64,000 nt of DNA from contig JACGCN010000004.1 of NCBI GenBank assembly GCA_014905825.1, positions 372,001-436,000 on the forward strand, given 5' to 3'. This DNA is from Lyophyllum atratum (lineage: Eukaryota > Basidiomycota > Agaricomycetes > Agaricales > Lyophyllaceae). Shown piece after piece: positions 57,581 to 64,000 of this stretch. The position numbers and the translations under genes are program-made. Each line of letters opens with the position of its first letter. Positions within the stretch are counted from its first letter, which is position 1. Below the pieces are notes generated by a model. That model was not told the origin of the DNA, did no database searches, and worked only from the letters and a program-made list of their open reading frames with translations.

Positions 57581-60500
57581 CATAGACTTACAGATCTCTT
57601 TCCAAAAATCATTCTTCCAGCGGGTATCCCGATCGGTGATGACTTGCCTAGGAATACCGTACTGACAGATAACATGTTTGAAGAAAAGTTGGGCCGTTTC
57701 TTCTTCGGTGATGGTCGTCGTGCAGGGAATAAATATGCCGTATTTGGTGAGTTTGTCTACTATAACGAGGATGTTATCAAACCCGTCGGATACAGGGAGC
57801 TCGGGGATGAAGTCCATGGTTACTACTTCGAATGGCTGAGTAGGAATTGGAATTGGCTGTAGTAAACCCTTCGGGGCTGTCCGGCGAGGCTTGGCTTTCT
57901 GACATATGTCGCAGGTGTTGGTAAACAGCTTAATTTCTCGTGACATCCGAGGCCAATAGAAAGTTGAAGCCAATCGGTTGTACGTCTTATGATAGCCGGC
58001 GTGAGCTGCTTCAGTAATAGTGTTGTGTACTTCATTCATAATTTCACTCCAAATACTTGCTGGAACGCAAAGGCGATTGTTACCGTGCCAATCCTCAAAA
58101 TATATGAGACCGTTGTCTGCATAATGGTACTGTGGGAAGAAAGGGTTCGACCAGTTACGCTCACCTTGCCATCCCTTAATAACCTCACGGAAATGCGGGT
58201 CAGTAGAGTATCCTGCTGTCCAGCGAGCTATCTCATCTTCAGCGATTCCGACTAGGATGGTGTATGAGCGTGATGTAACGTAAGGGACCTCGATCGGTGG
58301 CGACCCTGTCTCGGAAGCGAGGAGATCGGAGCTAACGGTCAGGGCATTCTCTCCGTTGTCCCTAGATTCCTCCGCTATGACGTATTTGGTCGCGACTGAT
58401 AAGACCTTCTCTTCAAATCGCTCACCAAGTTCCGCGTAAACTGCCCTGAGGGGGTCGTCTTGTCCATTGAGAATCAAAGAACGCGTATCGTCCGTGAATG
58501 GGCCTGATTCCGGTGGAACGCGTCGACGAAGCCGTGATATCGGATCTATGTTTGAGTGAACCCTTCCGGCGCGATGGATGATTTTCATGTTGGGATAAGC
58601 CGAAAATACGGTTCCCCAGGTGAGCAATCGTCGATTAACATTTTGAAAGGTTTTGCTCCAGGTCAATGCGGCATGATCGGTAATAGCGAGGACTTGTTCA
58701 CCCTCCAGGAAGGGTTGAAACTTGATCAGTGCCTCCTTTAGCGCGAGGGCCTCTCGTTCCGTAGGTGAGTAGTTCCGTTCTGCCGATTTCAGGACCCTGG
58801 ACCAATAACTAACGACCCTTTCGACATATACCGTAGTATCCTCGAAGTGCTCCCCCCATTCTCCTGGTGCAGGAACGTCGCTTAGATCTTTCGCAAGGGA
58901 AGGGACGAGGTTAGGTATGGGTTCCTTGTTGGTGTATGCTTTCTGTAGTCGCTCATACATTCGAGTTCCTTTTAGATCACGTATCAGGATAGGCTGCACC
59001 TGTTGGAGAATACCTGCGAGACCGTAATCACACGCGTCGGTGTATACACGATAGGGACGTCCAGGCATAGCGTATCCTCGAACCGGGGCGTTAGTCAGTA
59101 CCTCTTTGCACAAGTCAAATGCTTCTTGATGCAATGCGGTCCATTCCCAGTCATTCTCCTTCTTCAAGAGTTGAAAGAGAGGGTGCGCGATCCAAGCGTA
59201 GAAGGGAACATAGGAGGAGAAATACACCATCATCCCTAAAAATATCTGTAGCTCGTTGACATTTTTAGGAATGTCGAGTTGGATAATGGCATCTACCTTC
59301 TCTTTATGTGTCGAGAGTCCGAGTCGCGATACTTTCTGACCAAGCAGTAGGAGCGATTGATAAGCGAAATGACATTTCGCCGGTGACAGGGTGATGTTGG
59401 CAGCGGTAACTGCAGTAAAAACCTGATCTAGGTGTTTCAAATGGTCATCGAAGGTAAGCGAGAAAACCACTATGTCATCGATATAAACTAGGGCAAAAAT
59501 CCATAGAAAGGGCGCGAGGACCTTCTGCATGATCCTTTGAAAGATGCTAGGACCGTTGCGATACCCGAAAGGCATCCTCCGAAATTGCCAGAGTCCGCGA
59601 TGAGTGCGAAAAGCCAATTTCTCCGCAGCACTATCAGACATTGTTAGCTGAGTGAATCCTGCTAGAGCATCCAGCGTGGTCAGCCACTGCGAACCCGTGA
59701 GTGCCTGAAGGATGTCTTCCTGTTTTGGGATAGGGAATTCGTCGGGTATAACCATCTCGTTTAATTTACGTAGATCAATAACCATACGCGGTTTCGCGTT
59801 GCGGTACACAATGAAGACTGGCGCAGCCCATGGGCTTTTTGAGGGCTCAATAACGCCTAGTTTAATCCACGAATCCATTTGCTTATCAATTACTTCGCGC
59901 TTAGCCGGTGAAGCCGGGAAGGGAGGTAGAGATATGGGCGCAGCATTTGGTTTAAGTGGAATTTCTATTCGTTCATCATAGTGTCCTAGTCTACCGTCTA
60001 ATCCGAAGACCCGCTCGTGTCGTAAAAGGAGTTCCTCCAGCTGTTGTCGTTGGTCAAGCGTTAAGTCCTTAGAAATCTCGACCTCAGAGAGGAGCTGGGA
60101 GCGAGGAATCAGATCGGGTGGCGTTTCCGAGGTCTTGGGACCGCCTTCGAGTGGTTCTTCGGCGAGTGGATCGTCTTCCTCAGTAGCGTTGCGCTGTGCT
60201 TTAGAAGAGATGTCGGTCTGGCTAGTTACGGTGTGTGCCGCAACGTTTTCGAGATTAGCCTGTGCGATCGCGCGGATCAATCGGCCCTGTACCTCCAGCT
60301 TGGCCTTCTGATCGGTAGAGAGCCGTTTCTCCTTATCCAGCCACGTGCGAGGGTTACGGGCTGTGCCTAGGAGTTGTCCCTCTGCGATGATAACTGGAGA
60401 GGCCGAGAAGTTGGCGATGTGTAGGATAGGGTTCTCAATGGAGATGAGTGAATCTGCACTCCCGTAAATATTATCGATGTTCCCGACGTACTCGATCTTC

Positions 60501-63500
60501 CGTTCTATAAATAGCGTCGTGATGTTCGGAGGGAAACGCACCCGAAGGGGAACAGCCTTACTTGTTCCGGGAGGTAGAACCACTCTCCTAGATGCTCGCA
60601 CCTCTGCATTACTAGAGGATCGGAGAAAACGCTTCTTAGTCTTCTGATTCTTTCGGTGTGCACGGTTCCGAGGGATGCGTGCGTAGATTTCCTGCTGTGA
60701 TCTGATCTTGAATGCATGGCGAGTGTCATCGGAGAGAGTGGGAGAGGTTGAGTTCTCTACTGGGATAGATCGGTTGCAATCCCCGAAGGTGATGAAACTC
60801 CTACCCTCAGTGCGTTGTACGGAGATCTGGTATTGGTCGGCGAAATCGTTACCTAGGATGAAGGGAGTTGTCATTCCTTTAACAACGTAGGCTTCAACAT
60901 TGATCTTGATGGGTCCCTCGTCCGCGTGGAAGAATAGATCCAAGTTGATGAAGCCAGAAATCGTGCTGGTACCCGTTACCTGGATTAGATTGATCTTTTG
61001 TCCGAATCGTAGTTTAGGTTTCGCGGTAAGCGCGTCGAACATGTCTTGTGAGATCAACGTTATGTCAGAACCAGAGTCGATGATTACAGCCATGGGGTTG
61101 AGATCGACGCCTCCGACCGTGGCCGTTGTCTGCGTAGCTTGTGCTCCTAAAAATGCGCAACCTGGGGGTCTAGACATCAATCGATTTAGCTCAATAGTGG
61201 CTTTAGGAGTTTCTGACGAACCATCTGTCTGAACGAGATAGTTTCGGGCAGAGATATCCCTTGCTAGACGTCTTCGTGATCTCCGGTTTAGGGGCTGTTT
61301 GTAAGTATAAGGAGCGCAGGTGGTATTGAGGGAGCGAGTAGTGGGTGGCTGCGAGCCTTGTTCCTCGGATTCGAAAGAAGATCCCTCCAGGTCCGCTGAG
61401 TCGTCACGAATGGCGGCGGTAGTCTGGAGGGGCAAATCAAAATCCTCACTATCAGAGTCGAGACTGTAGTAAAGGTCATCGTAGCTTCTCTGAGCCTGGG
61501 TTTCTTCTTCCGAGGTTACCACTAGATTAGCTCGAGCTTCTCGACTTCCTTTAAAAGCGTACTTGCACTCATTATCCCAGTGAAGTTCGCTACCGCAATG
61601 TCGACAAGGCCTTGCTCCTTTATCCTTAGGAGTAGCAGATCTTCGGGAGATGTTTGCATCATCCTTAGGATACTTAGGTGGCTCGAGCGTTCGGGAAGCG
61701 CCTACTAAGTTTACTCGCGTGTTGAAACCTCCGCGGGGCGTGTCTCGGTTGGCAGCAGCCTGGTTCCTGAAATTATTCTGTTCGTACCTATCCGACCGAT
61801 AAGAATTTGATGTCGCAGAATCTAATCGCATGAGTGTATCCTCATGGAATCGGATAGCAGCTTGGAATTCAATGACGTCGACGTATAACTGAGTGGTAAG
61901 AATAGTATTCCAGCTCGCAGGCGCACCTTCCATGACCTCAAGAATAATTTCTGAGTCGTCCATGGTGTACACGGTATTGAGTAATTCGGCTTTCCGAATG
62001 TAATACTCGCTTGGTGTTTCGCGAGAGTTTCCTGCTTCTCGGTAACTTGCGCGTATCGCTCGGGCCTTCTGTTTGTCTAGCCATTTTCTGTTCATAAAGT
62101 ATGAAGAGATGCACATACGGAGCGTATCCCAGTTACGTTCCACTTCCTCGCGGTAGTTTCCCGGTAGAGACCAGTACCATGTTTCCGCACTACCTTCGAA
62201 CCTTCGAGGAACCACGGTGCCTAGCTGAGTGAAAACCGTACCTGACATTCGGGCAAGGTTATTAACCTTCGAAAGCCATCTTACGATGGTGTCTGTATTC
62301 CCGTCCCATTTAGGTACGTTTTCGAACTTCAGCTTGAAGTCGAAATGTGGTTCAGGCTGAGGCCGTTGCGCGAGTGGACGGTCTGCTCTAGGTGGTCCAT
62401 TTCTTCTGTTACCTCCGCCGTTCTGATCGTCGTCGCTGGGATCATCGTCCGGAGGACCTCCGCCATTGCGTTGAGCGTTAGGATCGGGCCGAGAGTTACC
62501 TTGCGGGAATCGATGATTAGGCCGCCTTCCTCCATTACTACCAAAGTCGCCTTGATCATCCTCATCGTCGCTGGGATCGTCGTCGGGTGGTCCGGGACGG
62601 TGTCGAGCGCGCGATGCGGAAGAGATTGGGGTGCTTCTAGTAGGATTGATCTGGGGATCGAAAGTCTCTCCAATGTTGTCGAGAACTTCGCGCATCCTAG
62701 ACGTGGGTGGCCGAGCGGTAAGCCGTTGATTTCTCCGATTCTGTAACGTTCTGGCCGTCTGATCACCTTGATTATAGATGTTCGAGGTTCTTCGTGTTCG
62801 TGGCCCGCCGGTCTCTAACCTTGAATGAAGAATTCGTCTTTCATCAACCGGTAATGCCTGAGGGCGATTAAGATGTGGAGGAGGGTCACGAATAACTCGA
62901 GGGATCTCTTGTGATGGAGTTGTTGCGACCGAGCGCGCGACTAAATCCGAGTTACGAGGAACATCAGTTTGAAAGTTATAATATTCGTCAAAAATATGTA
63001 GAAATCTTTCTACCTCCGTCCTAAAACAGATGGCTAGGATCTCGAAATCGTTGGCGTAATAGAACTCACTAACGTTTCCACTAGCTCCCCATGAGGGTAA
63101 CAACGGAATAGGTATTCCATTTGCTAGCAGGATGTCCCCGAACTTTGTCTTGATCTTAAGTAAAAGACCGAGAAGCGTCGTGTAGGTTTCACGCTTGATA
63201 GCATAGGCGTGGCCGTCGTCCTCGGTCGTGACAGTCAAAACCTTGGAGAAGATTTCATCCAATAGTATGGATTCCTGATCGAAAACGTCCCGAAGCTGCC
63301 TGCGAGAGAACGCGCGCGTAGTATTGCGCAGATAAAGCTTATTGAAAGCCTCGGATCCGAGCCGAAGAGCGGTGGTACGCCGATCTACAAGAGATTGATT
63401 CGTTCGATAGGTTTGGAATGCTTTAAGCGATGGAAGGTCCAACCTGACGGGCATAGGTACGGAAGTGATCTCATCCGGCCCGACACTTTCCTGAAAAGCG

Positions 63501-63622
63501 ATAAGGGAAGGAGGTTCGAATTCCGTGTTGCTCGTGCTATGGTCGGAATCAGGGAGTGGTGTCAGGGCTGACAACGAGCTTTCCGAAAGTCCAGTGCCGG
63601 TCGTGACGATGGTATCTGTCAT
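57576..63622 (-). pseudogene. 5' part of the outer element's Gag-Pol (Gag to integrase core)
   Basis: Starts at ATG 63622 (MTDTIVTTG); the frame extends a few codons upstream but without an ATG. Domain order equals the inner element: N-terminal region, acidic PPDDDPSDDE-rich stretch, Gag capsid, CCHC knuckle (CRHCGSELHWDNEC), DSGSD protease, RT with YIDD, RNase H, integrase HHCC finger, and the first two catalytic aspartates (VTMDF, TDRDTRW). It breaks at ICKSMGI where the inner element is inserted; the frame ends a few codons into the inserted LTR. The remainder is at 46655-47761. Sequence is very close to the inner element in RT and integrase and less so in the Gag N-terminus. Confidence 0.9.
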
Positions 63623-63844
63623 GATATAGTTCACAAATAGATAGTTAGCTGTTTAATTGAGATTGAGGGAATAGCTACCAAAACTAGTTAAACCGGATCT
63701 GAATCTTGAAGGGTTGTTCGAAATAGTAGCCGGGTGTTGAGAGATTAGCGAATATGTATACAAGAGTATGAGAGATTCGATAGCGTTAGGGGCTTAGAAA
63801 CTGAATTACTGACAAGTTTTTCAGGTTCCGGGTGTGTCCACCAA

Positions 63845-64000
63845 TGTTGAGGACCGGAGTAATCGGTAGATTAGATCAGATCTCAACGATACGATTCAAT
63901 AACTGACGAGTCAATAACCCAAGTTGATTCTAATGATCTAACGAGTAAGTATTATCCCAAACCACCGTTCTGGTGTTGACGGAGTAACAGATAACCTGTT
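63845..64000 (-). repeat. 5' LTR of the outer Gypsy element, truncated by the window edge
   Basis: The 156 bases visible are identical to the start of 44833-45439. A full copy would extend about 450 bp past the window. Confidence 0.9.

Larger units (their letters stand above)
44833..64000 (-). mobile_element. Outer Ty3/Gypsy chromovirus, interrupted by a second element and cut by the window edge
   Basis: A minus-strand LTR retrotransposon. Its 3' LTR is 44833-45439 and its 5' LTR starts at 63845 and leaves the window at 64000. The 156 bases of 5' LTR visible match the other copy exactly, so the element is young. Order on its own strand is 5' LTR, PBS-like sequence, Gag-Pol, a third ORF, polypurine tract, 3' LTR. 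At its integrase coding region it was split by the inner element (47762-57575) with a 5-bp duplication ATGCC. Removing that insert restores one continuous frame, so the outer element was probably coding-competent when hit. The left flanking 5 bases are gtact; the partner copy lies outside the window. Confidence 0.9.

Overview
The window is nuclear DNA of a filamentous basidiomycete, most likely an agaricomycete. The evidence is many 45-65 nt GT-AG introns, single-gene transcription units on both strands, a family of DUF6534-type seven-helix membrane proteins, a basidiomycete-style BTB protein, lignocellulose-type secreted enzymes (CE15 glucuronoyl esterase, PL14-like lyase) and chromodomain-bearing Ty3/Gypsy retrotransposons. 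Exon structures were assembled by eye from splice signals and reading-frame continuity; no alignment could be run.

Layout. 1.3-9.5 kb is a compact block of conserved housekeeping genes: an EBP/EXPERA sterol isomerase-like protein, an intron-bearing tRNA-Thr with a decayed tRNA nearby, a UPF0303 heme-degrading-like protein, and a large Rif1 homologue with N-terminal PP1-docking motifs. 9.5-13.7 kb is poor in genes and holds a decayed DUF6534 gene. 13.7-18.1 kb carries a glucuronoyl esterase and a carnitine acetyltransferase with both a mitochondrial-type leader and a peroxisomal AKL tail. 18-28.6 kb is accessory sequence: a 564-bp inverted-repeat element, two intact DUF6534 paralogues (A and B), a DUF6534 fragment, and a complete 847-bp TRIM-like miniature LTR element with identical terminal repeats and a GTTAT target duplication. 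28.8-39.4 kb returns to ordinary genes: guanine deaminase, BTB protein, aryl-alcohol-dehydrogenase-type aldo-keto reductase, TPR/RPAP3_C protein and a secreted PL14-like lyase. A third intact DUF6534 gene (C) lies at 39.8-41.6 kb.

44.8 kb to the window end is a nest of two related Gypsy elements. The outer one, on the minus strand and running off the right edge, inserted into the 3' part of another DUF6534 gene. The inner one (plus strand, 9,814 bp, apparently intact, TSD ATGCC) inserted into the integrase region of the outer element. Both encode a single-frame Gag-Pol and, between pol and the 3' LTR, a conserved protein of about 265 residues that I do not recognise. This third ORF is the best candidate for something undescribed.

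The host genes are not an operon or an evident pathway. The themes are carbohydrate and acetyl-unit metabolism (CE15, PL14, carnitine acetyltransferase), genome maintenance (Rif1), and recurrent duplication and decay of DUF6534 genes in a region colonised by three kinds of mobile element.
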